From Methyloligella sp050110875 (GTDB lineage Bacteria; Pseudomonadota; Alphaproteobacteria; Rhizobiales; Methyloligellaceae), in assembly GCA_050110875.1 (NCBI GenBank), contig CP188828.1, forward strand, positions 806,001 to 870,000: DNA of 64,000 nt. Direction: 5' to 3'. The number at the start of each line of letters is the position of its first letter. The first letter of the stretch is position 1. This document shows positions 23,908 to 31,865 of this stretch, piece by piece. The translations under genes were made by a program, and so were the position numbers. Under the pieces are notes generated by a model that worked only from the letters and a program-made list of their open reading frames with translations, did not search any database and was not told the origin of the DNA.

Positions 23908-24264
23908 CTAGCTGATCTTGACGATCTGGTTCTCGTCGTCGAACAGGACGACGGTGGGCTTGTAGTTGCGGGCCTCTTCCGCCGGGATCTGGCAGTAGGA
24001 GACGACGATGACCTTGTCGTCCTTCTGGGCCAGGCGGGCGGCCGCACCGTTCACGGCGATGGCGCCGGAGCCCCGGGGCGCCTCGATGGCGTAGGTGGTG
24101 AAGCGGGCGCCGTTATTGATGTTGAGCACGTCGACCTGCTCGTGGGGCAGAATCCCAGCCGCATCCAGAAAGTCGCGATCGATCCCGATCGAACCTTCGT
24201 AATTGAGGTCGGACTCCGTCACGGTCGCCCGGTGGAGCTTGGCTTTCAACATCGTCAAAAACAC
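23908..24264 (-). CDS. panD: Aspartate 1-decarboxylase precursor
   Basis: A protein of 118 residues. The self-cleavage site is intact: YEGSIGID puts Gly24-Ser25 at the expected place, so the pyruvoyl group forms on Ser25. It makes beta-alanine from aspartate for pantothenate synthesis. The GTG at 24264 gives the usual four residues before MLKAKLHRATVT; an internal ATG at 24252 would also work but lacks a ribosome site. It is monocistronic and convergent with the PCMT fusion. Confidence 0.95.
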   Translation of the reverse strand: MFLTMLKAKLHRATVTESDLNYEGSIGIDRDFLDAAGILPHEQVDVLNINNGARFTTYAIEAPRGSGAIAVNGAAARLAQKDDKVIVVSYCQIPAEEARNYKPTVVLFDDENQIVKIS

Positions 24265-24563
24265 GGAAGATTCCCGCTAAAAGCAACTTTTGCCGCCTGA
24301 GCCCTGGCATATAAGGCAGAAAGCGGTGCCATGCAACGCGGCGTAGTTTCCCAGGGGGACCAGCCGAAGGGTCGCTCGACTTAAGCATACAGCAGCATAC
24401 AGCCCCTCGCCGCGTCGGGGAGAAGTCTGCCACTCACCCTCTTCATGTCCCCCTCTCCATATTCCCCCTCTCTATGCTCCCCTCACCCTCTATTCCCCCC
24501 TCATCCTCTATTCCCCCCTCATCCTAGCCCTCTCCCCGGCGGAGAGAGGGAATACCACCGTGT
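24265..24563. repeat. Intergenic region with degenerate tandem and palindromic repeats
   Basis: There is no gene. From about 24440 to 24525, units of the type CCTCACCCTCTATTCCCCC recur with variation. A family C hairpin (CTCTCCCCGG...GAGAGAGG) follows at 24525-24550. The part nearest panD should hold its promoter. Confidence 0.6.
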
Positions 24564-25019
24564 CTAGTGGTCGTCCTCGCCGCGGTCGCTGGGCGCCACG
24601 CCTTGGGAGCGCTTCGCCATGCGGTCCCCATGCAGCTTCGGCGGGGCATCCTTGCCGGGGAGATCGCGCTTCGGGGGCTTGCGATAGCTCTGATCGTCCC
24701 GGTTGTTCTGATCCTGCCAGTCCCGGGTCAGGGTCCGGATCGCCGCCTCGGTGGAGGGCTGGTCCGTCGATGGGCGCACCGGCCCGGGATGGGCCTCGCC
24801 CGGCATGCCGTCCGTGCCGGCTTCCGGCGTTCCCTGGGTGCGGTTGGCAAGTATCTCATCCGCCTGCCGCGCGGTGATATCCTGACGCGCGCCCCGGGGC
24901 GCGGCGCCGCTATCGGCCACGTCGGGCGGCGCACCGCCCGCTTTGCGGATCTTGAACTCCTCCGGCGTGCCGTAGGAGATCTCCTTGCCCTTCAGCCAGT
25001 CGCCCACCTTCGTCTTCAT
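24564..25019 (-). CDS. Hypothetical protein, hydrophilic and probably disordered
   Basis: A protein of 151 residues, very rich in charged residues, Pro and Gly, with no membrane segment or signal peptide. The N-terminal KVGDWLKGKEISYGTPEEFKI looks like a short folded element; the remainder appears disordered (RPSTDQPSTEAAIRTLTRDW, then KPPKRDLPGKDAPPK). The start at 25019 is chosen because GGGAGG lies six bases upstream; frames open further upstream would read through that site. I do not recognise the family, and no partner gene is evident. Confidence 0.55.
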   Translation of the reverse strand: MKTKVGDWLKGKEISYGTPEEFKIRKAGGAPPDVADSGAAPRGARQDITARQADEILANRTQGTPEAGTDGMPGEAHPGPVRPSTDQPSTEAAIRTLTRDWQDQNNRDDQSYRKPPKRDLPGKDAPPKLHGDRMAKRSQGVAPSDRGEDDH

Positions 25020-25309
25020 CGCCATCCTCCCAATCCGGTCTCCAGATCCGGTCTCCAAATCCGGCCGTGTCGCGGAGCGGTGTGCCGCGCGCCCGGCTTT
25101 GAAATCGCCATCTTCGAAGGGTAACGCGCGGGCGCCCGGGCCGTTCAGCGGAGGTTCATCGGCCACAGGAAACCATTAACGCTGTCGGCAATTGGTGCCG
25201 GATTGCAACGGTGGTTGAGACAAAACGACCCCCGGAGCAAGCAAGTGGCAACGAATTGCCTATATGGTGGTTACGATCTTCTCCCCAAGGTTTAAGTGGT
25301 TGGCTTCTC

Positions 25310-25972
25310 ATGGCTTATTGGAATTTTCGCGCTGCGCTGAACAAGCTTTTCAACCCCGTTTCGCTGCTTGTGCTGGGCATCTTCCTGGCCCTGGTGCTGG
25401 GGGCCTGCGGCTCGGCGAGCGCCAATGTGCGCATCAACATCGACAAAACCACCCAGAAGATGGACGTCTATGTGGACGGCCAGCCCCGCTATCGCTGGGA
25501 CGTCTCCACGGGCCTGCAGGGCTATGACACCCCGTCGGGCAACTACACCCCCTTCCGCATGGAAGAGGAGCATTTCTCCCGGGAATGGGACGACGCGCCC
25601 ATGCCCCACTCCATCTTCTTCACCACCCGCGGCCACGCCATCCACGGCACCATGGACGCCCGCTATATGGGCCAGGCGGCGAGCCATGGCTGCGTCCGCC
25701 TGCTGCCGAAACACGCGGCGGTGCTGTACGACCTGGTGAAGGCCGAAGGCATGCAGAATACCACGGTGAGCGTCACCGGGCAGATCCAGGGCCGGCCGGC
25801 CGTGGCCAGCCAGCGCCAGGATCCCCGCGCGCGCGCCTACGACGACCGCTATAGCCGCTACGACCGGCGCTATTATGCCGGCCCCGGCTATTACCAGGAA
25901 TACGAGGAGCGCGGCCTGTTCGGCAATCGCCGGGCGCGGCGCAACGGCGGCGGCGGGTTCTTCCGCCGGTAA
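25310..25972 (+). CDS. L,D-transpeptidase (YkuD family), probable lipoprotein
   Basis: A protein of 220 residues. The N-terminal hydrophobic segment ends in a lipobox LGAC (Cys33). The YkuD catalytic motif is complete: HG at 112-113, then ASHGCVRL with the nucleophile Cys128. The C-terminal 50 residues are rich in Arg and Tyr (RYSRYDRRYYAGPGYY). Such enzymes make 3-3 peptidoglycan cross-links or attach proteins to the wall. The start at 25310 is taken because it gives a compact signal sequence; no strong ribosome site is visible, so an upstream GTG at 25211 cannot be excluded. A terminator follows. Confidence 0.85.
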   Translation: MAYWNFRAALNKLFNPVSLLVLGIFLALVLGACGSASANVRINIDKTTQKMDVYVDGQPRYRWDVSTGLQGYDTPSGNYTPFRMEEEHFSREWDDAPMPHSIFFTTRGHAIHGTMDARYMGQAASHGCVRLLPKHAAVLYDLVKAEGMQNTTVSVTGQIQGRPAVASQRQDPRARAYDDRYSRYDRRYYAGPGYYQEYEERGLFGNRRARRNGGGGFFRR

Positions 25973-26001
25973 CCGCCGCGCATCACGAGATGAGACGAAA
26001 G

Positions 26002-26028
26002 CGGGCCTCCTCGGAGGCCCGTTTTTTT
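26002..26028 (+). terminator. Rho-independent terminator after the L,D-transpeptidase gene
   Basis: A perfect stem CGGGCCTCC/GGAGGCCCG with a two-base loop, followed by seven T residues, 30 bases past the stop codon. Confidence 0.92.
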
Positions 26029-26651
26029 GTTGGGGGCAAGCCACGGCACGGGATTTCACCCTCGAGGACGGCTTCGCAGGATGGGGTCCCCTCCCCCCTT
26101 GTGGGGGAGGGCTAGGGAGGGGGGTAACGCGATAGGAGGGAGAAATTATCGCAATCGCGGCATCGGCCGACACATCCACCCCCCTCCGCTCATGCAGGAG
26201 CATGAGCGTGCTCCCCCGCAAGGGGGGAGCAAGCAAGCCCCCTGCCCACGCGCCGTCCCTCGCCGGCCCGAAAGCCGCGAGAGAGTGAGGGATTGCGGAG
26301 CGCCGAGAGGCCGCCGTCCGTGTCTATTGTTAGAGCAACCTTCCGGCGCTCCGCTTATGCGGCGATATTGAAGCCCCGGGCCACCGTTTATCATCTCGAG
26401 AACGTGCTTGGCGCCGTATTACACGTGCGCCCACGAACGAAGGCCAGGGATTGCCCTGGTGGTGGCATGGAGACCCCCGAGCCGGGTTCGTTACACCCAA
26501 GCGGGTCGGCTCATCGCCGCTGTCCCGCCTCGCATCAGCCCAGGCGCCGCCCCTCTCCTCACGTGAAAAGGACGGTCCTAGGTCACGCATCCCTCATGAG
26601 GAAAGGTGGGGTCAGTTTATGGGAGCTTTTGGGGGTGGGGATAATTGAACG
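26029..26651. other. Gene-free stretch with palindromic repeats, left flank of the low-GC cassette
   Basis: GC-rich palindromes of the CCCCTCCC/GGGAGGGG type lie at 26088-26131 and 26176-26232. From about 26290 to 26600 I see no coding frame with convincing codon use and no known RNA. Base composition changes to AT-richer sequence at about 26600-26650, next to the end of the HEPN-type gene. I saw no direct repeat matching the far side of the cassette. Confidence 0.6.
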
Positions 26652-27302
26652 CTATGTGAGCCCACGAGCTATAGTCAGCAAATCGCTCAGCCAGATCTCG
26701 GTTAGATTAGCGGCCTGACCGCTAGGCACAAAAGCCATCACCTGCGCCGGTCGCATATCACTTGGAAGTCCATGCCTTGATAAGACGGGAGATATTTTAG
26801 CAATCGTATTCTTGCCGCGATGGGCAAAAAAATTTCTAAGCACTGGTAACGATAGAAAGACATCGCTTGTTACTGAGAACGCTGCTCCTATTTTAGTTTG
26901 GTTTGTGAAAGTCATTCCCGTAACTACTACGTTGAAAATTTGCGGATTGAACCACTTAGGCTCGTCCCACCAACTCGGATTCCTTCCTCTATTTGTTAGG
27001 GTGACATACCTCCTATTGTCCGCGTGGAATATAGCTCGGAGGAGGGCGTCGCGTTCGCTCATAGTTGCCAGCGGGTATAGTCTGGATCCACTTCCGTCTC
27101 TGGCCCCCACCACTGTTGCCGATAAGTAGTATTCTCTAAGGAATAAAGCCCAGCCGTTGGACATCTCAATCGCAACAAAGGCAGCAAGTCGATCCTGTTC
27201 GGCTGAACGATAGGGGGAAAGCGCCCCGGCTAGACTCTTGAGCCGCTCTAACCGGCTTACAGTTTGCGAGACTAGAGCGCCTATATGCGATCGACGCCGC
27301 AT
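26652..27302 (-). CDS. Probable HEPN-domain protein, third gene of a methyltransferase-DUF262 cassette
   Basis: A protein of 216 residues, mostly helical by composition, with no signal peptide. It holds LRNFFAHRGKN, in which Arg156 and His161 give the Rx4H signature of HEPN ribonucleases with a polar residue (Asn157) next to the Arg. Its ATG shares one base with the DUF262 stop (TAATG), so the two are translationally coupled. HEPN proteins beside DUF262 genes are known in defence and toxin loci; I cannot say whether this is one of the named HEPN families. Codon use is AT-rich compared with the flanking genes, which suggests transfer. A structural rather than catalytic use of the motif is possible. 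Confidence 0.65.
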   Translation of the reverse strand: MRRRSHIGALVSQTVSRLERLKSLAGALSPYRSAEQDRLAAFVAIEMSNGWALFLREYYLSATVVGARDGSGSRLYPLATMSERDALLRAIFHADNRRYVTLTNRGRNPSWWDEPKWFNPQIFNVVVTGMTFTNQTKIGAAFSVTSDVFLSLPVLRNFFAHRGKNTIAKISPVLSRHGLPSDMRPAQVMAFVPSGQAANLTEIWLSDLLTIARGLT

Positions 27303-28351
27303 TACTCAAATGCGGGCCGAAGTTGTTCGCAAAGGAAGCGAAACCGTTGCTCACGAGCCTCCTTCACGTTTGTCCCCGCACGCGCAGCCTTGATGAATTC
27401 CGCTGGCTCAACAGCGTCCTCGTCATCCAAGATAGCAAGCACAAATATCACTGCGTTCAATAGGCGGTCCCGATGGACACGGCGAAACCCAGCTTGGTCA
27501 TAAATTTCTAGCAGCGAAGGGATTCGATGGCGCAGGTGCATCATAGCCAGCGCCAGCGCATAGAACATATGAGGCTTTGCGAGGGGAGACCGATGTATCT
27601 CCTCAATGCCCGCTAGAAACTCAACCTCTGTCTTGATCCACTGCCCATATTTATCAGCATCAGGAAACGCGTCGTTCAAGTCCTTGTACACGTCGTCGAG
27701 CTGCTTTGCCTTGGTAGTCTTAAGCCCGCGCTCAAAAGCATAAACCCATTCCGTAATAATTTTAAGGTCTGCCATTCTTATGAAAGACCTCTGCGAGAAT
27801 ACGCCAATAACTTCAAAATACCCTGAAACTTGTTTTGCCAAATTGTTGGCGAACCATTTGAACTCTCCTTGGAACTTAGCATGCCTCTTCTCCTCGGCGT
27901 TAAGAGGAGATGTATATGAATTTATTCTCCTGAATATATCTCGTATTTCATCGTCAGTTGCGGCCGTAAAAAGGTCAACTGGAAGCGGATAGCTAAAGAA
28001 TATTTGCTGATGTTCCGCATCCAGATCATCGTAGAAGAGCCCCCGCAATTCTTCTGTCTCAATATTTGAAGTAAGTCTAAACTCATTACGAAGGAACGCG
28101 GCGAGTGTCTCTGTCCGCTGCTGGCCATCAACGATCTCGCGCACAACCCTCTGCGTACGAACGTCCGCGATCTGGTACAGGTAAATCTTCGGGATCGGAT
28201 AACCCAATAGAATAGTCTCAATAAAAAACGACCGGGCAGGAGACGGCCACTGTCCGCCATAGCGCTGATAGTCGCGATTTACTCGAACGTCGCCTCGTTC
28301 GAACATGCAGACATAGTCTGAAACCGAAAAATTTGTGGGAATAAGCTGCAT
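27302..28351 (-). CDS. DUF262 domain protein (GmrS/ParB-like NTPase)
   Basis: A protein of 349 residues. The DUF262 fold shows VNRDYQRYGGQWP at 24-36 and the nucleotide-site signature IVDGQQRTETL (DGQQR at 75-79). The C-terminal half is helical and lacks the HNH-containing DUF1524 domain found in GmrSD, so it has no nuclease domain of its own that I can see. DUF262 proteins act in modification-dependent restriction and in phosphorothioate-sensing systems, where the domain hydrolyses NTP and senses DNA state. It follows the methyltransferase stop by six bases and overlaps the HEPN-type gene by one base. It belongs to the low-GC cassette. Confidence 0.85.
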   Translation of the reverse strand: MQLIPTNFSVSDYVCMFERGDVRVNRDYQRYGGQWPSPARSFFIETILLGYPIPKIYLYQIADVRTQRVVREIVDGQQRTETLAAFLRNEFRLTSNIETEELRGLFYDDLDAEHQQIFFSYPLPVDLFTAATDDEIRDIFRRINSYTSPLNAEEKRHAKFQGEFKWFANNLAKQVSGYFEVIGVFSQRSFIRMADLKIITEWVYAFERGLKTTKAKQLDDVYKDLNDAFPDADKYGQWIKTEVEFLAGIEEIHRSPLAKPHMFYALALAMMHLRHRIPSLLEIYDQAGFRRVHRDRLLNAVIFVLAILDDEDAVEPAEFIKAARAGTNVKEAREQRFRFLCEQLRPAFE

Positions 28352-28357
28352 CTTCAG

Positions 28358-29584
28358 TCACCGTCTGAAAATAATAGTTTCTTCATTGGCCAAGCGGTCT
28401 TTCACGTAAGAACGAGATCGCGAATTCACCCGTCCGATATCCCGTCGATTTTGGAATGCGAACCTGTCCATCAAACGCCAACCCAGTGCTCTGCAAATAG
28501 CAGCCGCCAATTCAGGTAAATCAACAAAAATATCTTTATAATACGAACCCTGTAAAACTAACACCAGCGTAGCACTATCATTGCACGTCTTCCCGACCGA
28601 GCAGAGCGAGGATATTAGAGAATGGAAATACTTGCTGAAAAACTTATAGTAATATGTCGACGATGCTTTGGATCCGTGTGACCTTATATCTTCCAGAAGC
28701 GTGTCTACTTCCTGAATTCCAGTTAGTTTGGGAGCCCACCCTCGGACAATCGAAGTTCCCGTCACTTTAGATCGAAGTCCAAAAGAATCGCTCTTAACGT
28801 CGTAGCCCAGAGCAGCGAACTCTGGAGCGGTCGCCACGACATAGTCAATTCTAGTCAAGTATGGGGGTGATCCGACTATCAGGTCAACCGAGCCCACTTC
28901 TTTAGAAAAGTCCACGTTGTCACCGAGGTACACCGTTGAAACTGCGTCTGGGCCGCTGAGGTGCTGAATACGGTTCAGCATTGACCACTGTTCCTCAAAC
29001 ACTTCTTTTAGCTGCTGTCGGCTTAGTTCGACACGCCCCTCACTTGAAATGAGCCAAGTAGGATTGGACCTTCGAAGTTGTTGAGTCAGCTCGCGAACTA
29101 GCCGAAACAGAACAAAGGTCGAAAATGCTTCCGAGGTATCGCAAATTCTGCCTCGTTTTAGAAAAGAACTTAGGGGTAGAGGTACTAACTGCCGCTGTAA
29201 CGTCCTTAGGTCCGCAGTAGTCCTTGGTCCGAAGAAGTCGTTCAGAGGGTCTTCGTCGCTGACGACGGCACACCGGTCTCCATCAAAGTGCCGTTCGACA
29301 CGTCGACGGGTCGCTTCACGCTCTGCAGAGCTCGCGAATCTTGCCAGGGCGACGCGTGCGAGGATTGGGCTAACGTCGATGCCTACGGAGCGATACCCAC
29401 ATTCCGCAGCCACCGACAACGTCGTACCACTTCCGCACCAAGGGTCCAGGACCACGGCATCCGACGGACCAGCAAGAAAGGTCAGCAGCTCGCGAACAAA
29501 CGGCTCGGGGTAACCAGCGTAATAGTTGTACCAGCCCTGTGATCCTTCGCCTGCAGCGAGTTTAGGCGAACGAATAGGATTCAT
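28358..29584 (-). CDS. DNA methyltransferase (N6-adenine or N4-cytosine), first gene of the cassette
   Basis: A protein of 408 residues. SAM-binding motif I, DPWCGSGTT, is at 47-55 and catalytic motif IV, GSPPY, at 238-242 (followed by LTRIDY). Motif I therefore precedes motif IV, as in alpha or gamma class amino-methyltransferases. SPPY is the form often seen in N4-cytosine enzymes; adenine is not excluded. The 180 residues between the motifs could be the target-recognition part. It is the first gene of a three-gene transcript with DUF262 and the HEPN-type gene, and no separate restriction endonuclease is present. A 9-bp inverted repeat lies upstream. GC is well below the flanks. Confidence 0.88.
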   Translation of the reverse strand: MNPIRSPKLAAGEGSQGWYNYYAGYPEPFVRELLTFLAGPSDAVVLDPWCGSGTTLSVAAECGYRSVGIDVSPILARVALARFASSAEREATRRRVERHFDGDRCAVVSDEDPLNDFFGPRTTADLRTLQRQLVPLPLSSFLKRGRICDTSEAFSTFVLFRLVRELTQQLRRSNPTWLISSEGRVELSRQQLKEVFEEQWSMLNRIQHLSGPDAVSTVYLGDNVDFSKEVGSVDLIVGSPPYLTRIDYVVATAPEFAALGYDVKSDSFGLRSKVTGTSIVRGWAPKLTGIQEVDTLLEDIRSHGSKASSTYYYKFFSKYFHSLISSLCSVGKTCNDSATLVLVLQGSYYKDIFVDLPELAAAICRALGWRLMDRFAFQNRRDIGRVNSRSRSYVKDRLANEETIIFRR

Positions 29585-29618
29585 TGTTCAGCTCAGCGGG
29601 GCTATCTGGAAAGTTGGA

Positions 29619-29651
29619 GCTTGTTAGCAAGCGATTCCCCACCTAACAAGC
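29619..29651. promoter_or_regulatory. Inverted repeat upstream of the methyltransferase cassette
   Basis: A perfect repeat GCTTGTTAG-N15-CTAACAAGC, 35 to 67 bases before the methyltransferase start codon. It may be an operator or an RNA hairpin in the leader. No regulator gene is encoded in the cassette, so the binder, if any, could be the methyltransferase itself or a chromosomal protein. Confidence 0.5.
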
Positions 29652-29792
29652 GTGACAGATGATAGATAGATAGCATTTCCCGAAGGGAACTGGCTTGAAC
29701 ATGATGCTTTTGCCCAAAGCCACATTCCCTCAATCTTTCGGTGGTAGGCTCCTCTCCAGTTATGCGTGTGTGATCTGAGGGATCTGCAAGAT

Positions 29793-30608
29793 ATGCGTGG
29801 ATGGAATGGTTTTGCGGGCGCGCTCGCTTTGTGTCTGCTCGTCGTGGGCTTTGGCAGCGGGGCGCAGGCCGCCCAGTGCGGGAACACGGCCGCCGGGTTC
29901 GAGACCTGGAAGCGGCAGTTTGCGGGGGAAGCCCAGCAGCGCGGGATCGGCCGGCGGGGCATCCAGGCCCTGATGGGCACCCAATATTCCTACGGCACGA
30001 TCAAGGCCGACCGGGGCCAGAAGAGCTTCAAGCTCTCCCTGGAGCAGTTCATGGCCAAGCGCGGGGCCTCGACCATCGCCTCCCAGGGCCGCTCCAAGAA
30101 GGCGCAGAACGCGCAACTCTTCGCCGCGATCGAGCAGCGCTACGGCGTGCCGGCGGGGCCGTTGATCGCCATCTGGGGCATGGAGACGGCCTTCGGCAAT
30201 TATATGGGCAACCAGAACACCCTCTCGGCCGTGGCGACGCTGGCCTATGACTGCCGGCGGCCGGAATTCTTCACCGAGCATCTTATGGCCGCCCTGCAGC
30301 TGATCGACCGGGGCTGGATGAGCCCGTCCCAGCGCGGCGCCATGCACGGGGAGGTGGGGCAGACCCAGTTCCTGCCGGCCAATATCGTCCGCTACGGGGT
30401 GGACGGGAACGGCGACGGGCGGGTCGACCTGAACGACCGGACCGATGCGCTGGCCTCGACGGCGAACTTCCTGCGCGGCCATGGCTGGCGGCCAGGGGCG
30501 GGCTATCAGCCGGGGCAGCCGAATTATCGCGCGATCCAGGGCTGGAACGCGGCGAGCGTCTATCAACAGACCATCGCCATCGTCGGCCGGCAGATCGACG
30601 GGGGTTAG
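29793..30608 (+). CDS. Lytic murein transglycosylase (MltB/SLT_2 family)
   Basis: A protein of 271 residues with a signal peptide (ALALCLLVVGFGSGAQA). The transglycosylase domain contains PAGPLIAIWGMETAFGNYMG with the catalytic Glu at 131, and later GEVGQTQFLPANIVRYGVDG, the family's second motif, then GDGRVDLNDRTDALASTANF. It cleaves the glycan strand with formation of 1,6-anhydro-muropeptides. It is shorter than E. coli MltB and lacks a lipobox, so it is probably soluble and periplasmic. GAGGG lies upstream of the ATG at 29793. It is the first high-GC gene to the right of the cassette. Confidence 0.88.
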   Translation: MRGWNGFAGALALCLLVVGFGSGAQAAQCGNTAAGFETWKRQFAGEAQQRGIGRRGIQALMGTQYSYGTIKADRGQKSFKLSLEQFMAKRGASTIASQGRSKKAQNAQLFAAIEQRYGVPAGPLIAIWGMETAFGNYMGNQNTLSAVATLAYDCRRPEFFTEHLMAALQLIDRGWMSPSQRGAMHGEVGQTQFLPANIVRYGVDGNGDGRVDLNDRTDALASTANFLRGHGWRPGAGYQPGQPNYRAIQGWNAASVYQQTIAIVGRQIDGG

Positions 30609-30901
30609 CGGTTCTCTCACCTCTCCCCGGTGGGGAGAGGTCGGATGCGCAGCATCCGGGTGAGGGGAAGAACGATACGGAGGGGTTCGTCCCCCCTCAC
30701 CCATTATTATCCCCCTCACCCTCTATTTCCCCCTCACCCCAGCTGGGGAGAGGTGGGTAGGCTGAGGCTTGCGGCACGGCTTTCCTCACAACGTTGGCCG
30801 TCACCCCGGCTCCGAACGATCGGGCCACAGCGCATGATCGTGCTTCGCGGCGGCACAACCTTCCGCTAAGCTCATGGCTTCTCGATCGGATGGGGGCACC
30901 G
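30609..30901. repeat. Intergenic region with family C palindromes
   Basis: Two units of the CACCTCTCCCC...GGGGAGAGG type are present: 30614-30670, including an inner GGATGCGCAGCATCC dyad and GGGTGAGGGG, and about 30716-30753. The remaining bases before 30902 show no gene. Confidence 0.6.
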
Positions 30902-31234
30902 ATGAGCGTGCTGATGGGGCTGATATTCCTGGCGATCTTCGGCGGGTGGTTCTGCGTCATCACCGGCGTCATCCTGGCGATGGTCGTGATCGTCCGGAAC
31001 CTCTCCCATATCCGCGAAACCAATCCGGAGCTGGTCGAGCCGAGCGCGAAGACGCCCCTCATGGGATTTCGCATCTTCTCCATCGCCTCGAAGCCCGGCT
31101 CGCTCGGCCCCGCGGAGGAGCCCAAGCGGCGTCTCGCCTTCCGGCTGCTGTGGCTGAGCCTGGTTCTGTTCGGCGGCGGGCTGCTGCTCTCGGTGGTCGT
31201 CGCGATTCTCGGCGGGGCGCCGGCCGGCGCCTGA
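30902..31234 (+). CDS. Hypothetical inner-membrane protein with two spans
   Basis: A protein of 110 residues. A first hydrophobic segment (about 3-31, LMGLIFLAIFGGWFCVITGVI) and a second (about 80-103, LWLSLVLFGGGLLLSVVVAI) flank a 45-residue polar loop. The start at 30902 has a G-rich ribosome site; an in-frame ATG four codons earlier is also possible. Not a family I recognise. It reads in the same direction as the next small gene and could be co-transcribed. Confidence 0.6.
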   Translation: MSVLMGLIFLAIFGGWFCVITGVILAMVVIVRNLSHIRETNPELVEPSAKTPLMGFRIFSIASKPGSLGPAEEPKRRLAFRLLWLSLVLFGGGLLLSVVVAILGGAPAGA

Positions 31235-31316
31235 GCCGCCTCAACCTAGCCATTGCCCCGCCGCAAGCAGCCGCTATGATGCGCGCCGCTCGCGATCCGA
31301 TCTTGAGGGACACTCC

Positions 31317-31697
31317 ATGCAGACCAGCCGTTCCGCCGCGCCCGGCACCACGCTCTACAGCCTGGGCGGCATCATCCTGCTCGCCATCGCGGGCGTCGCC
31401 GCGGTGATGACCAAGCCGTCCATCGGAAGCTTCAACCAGCATCTCGACACGGAGCTTCGCTCGGAGGTGGCCCAGGCGCTGCAGACCAAGCAGCGGGACG
31501 GCATCATGGGGCTGGTGATGCGGGTGGGCTGCACGGTGGATGTGGATGCCTGCGTGAAGCTGCTGCGCTCCCAGATGCAGGTGGACGAGAAGGATCTGAT
31601 CGTCGCCCGCTATGTGCGGGTGCTGACGCGGGAAGAGGAGAAGAACTGCCTCGGCGTCTTCAACAGCTGGTTCTGCACCGGTTTCAATCCGCGCTAG
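31317..31697 (+). CDS. Small membrane-anchored protein, possibly DUF4359
   Basis: A protein of 126 residues with one N-terminal hydrophobic segment (about 13-31). A polar domain with TKPSIGSFNQHLDTEL follows, then paired cysteines (GCTVDVDAC and, near the end, NCLGVFNSWFC). The TKPS...F opening and the C-terminal LGVF resemble DUF4359, a small family of unknown function, but this is a tentative match. GAGGG stands seven bases before the ATG. A long-armed inverted repeat (AAGCGGCC...GGCCGCTT) downstream may end the transcript. Confidence 0.6.
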   Translation: MQTSRSAAPGTTLYSLGGIILLAIAGVAAVMTKPSIGSFNQHLDTELRSEVAQALQTKQRDGIMGLVMRVGCTVDVDACVKLLRSQMQVDEKDLIVARYVRVLTREEEKNCLGVFNSWFCTGFNPR

Positions 31698-31865
31698 GGG
31701 CGGTCTTCCGGCAGCAAAAGAAAAGCGGCCAGGGCGCGCCCGCAAAGAGCCCGCACCGGCCGCTTCGGTTTCTCAGACAGGCGGCGATTCCGTTTCATCT
31801 CGTTCTCCCTCAAGGGAGCCGGACCGCCGCCCGTCCGCTCTGTCTCAAAGCCTGTCCGGCCCCGA

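Noticed and set aside
26029..26240. CRISPR-like or phage element among the GGGGAGG repeats
   Set aside because: The units are palindromes of differing spacing with no unique spacers and no cas genes nearby.
28528..28540. ATATCTTTATA inside the methyltransferase gene as a second SahR-like site
   Set aside because: It matches only half of the 18-bp palindrome, lies within AT-rich coding sequence and is far from any methionine gene.
29655..29675. GATA tandem repeats near the cassette promoter
   Set aside because: Only about three units; too short to be called a microsatellite of interest.
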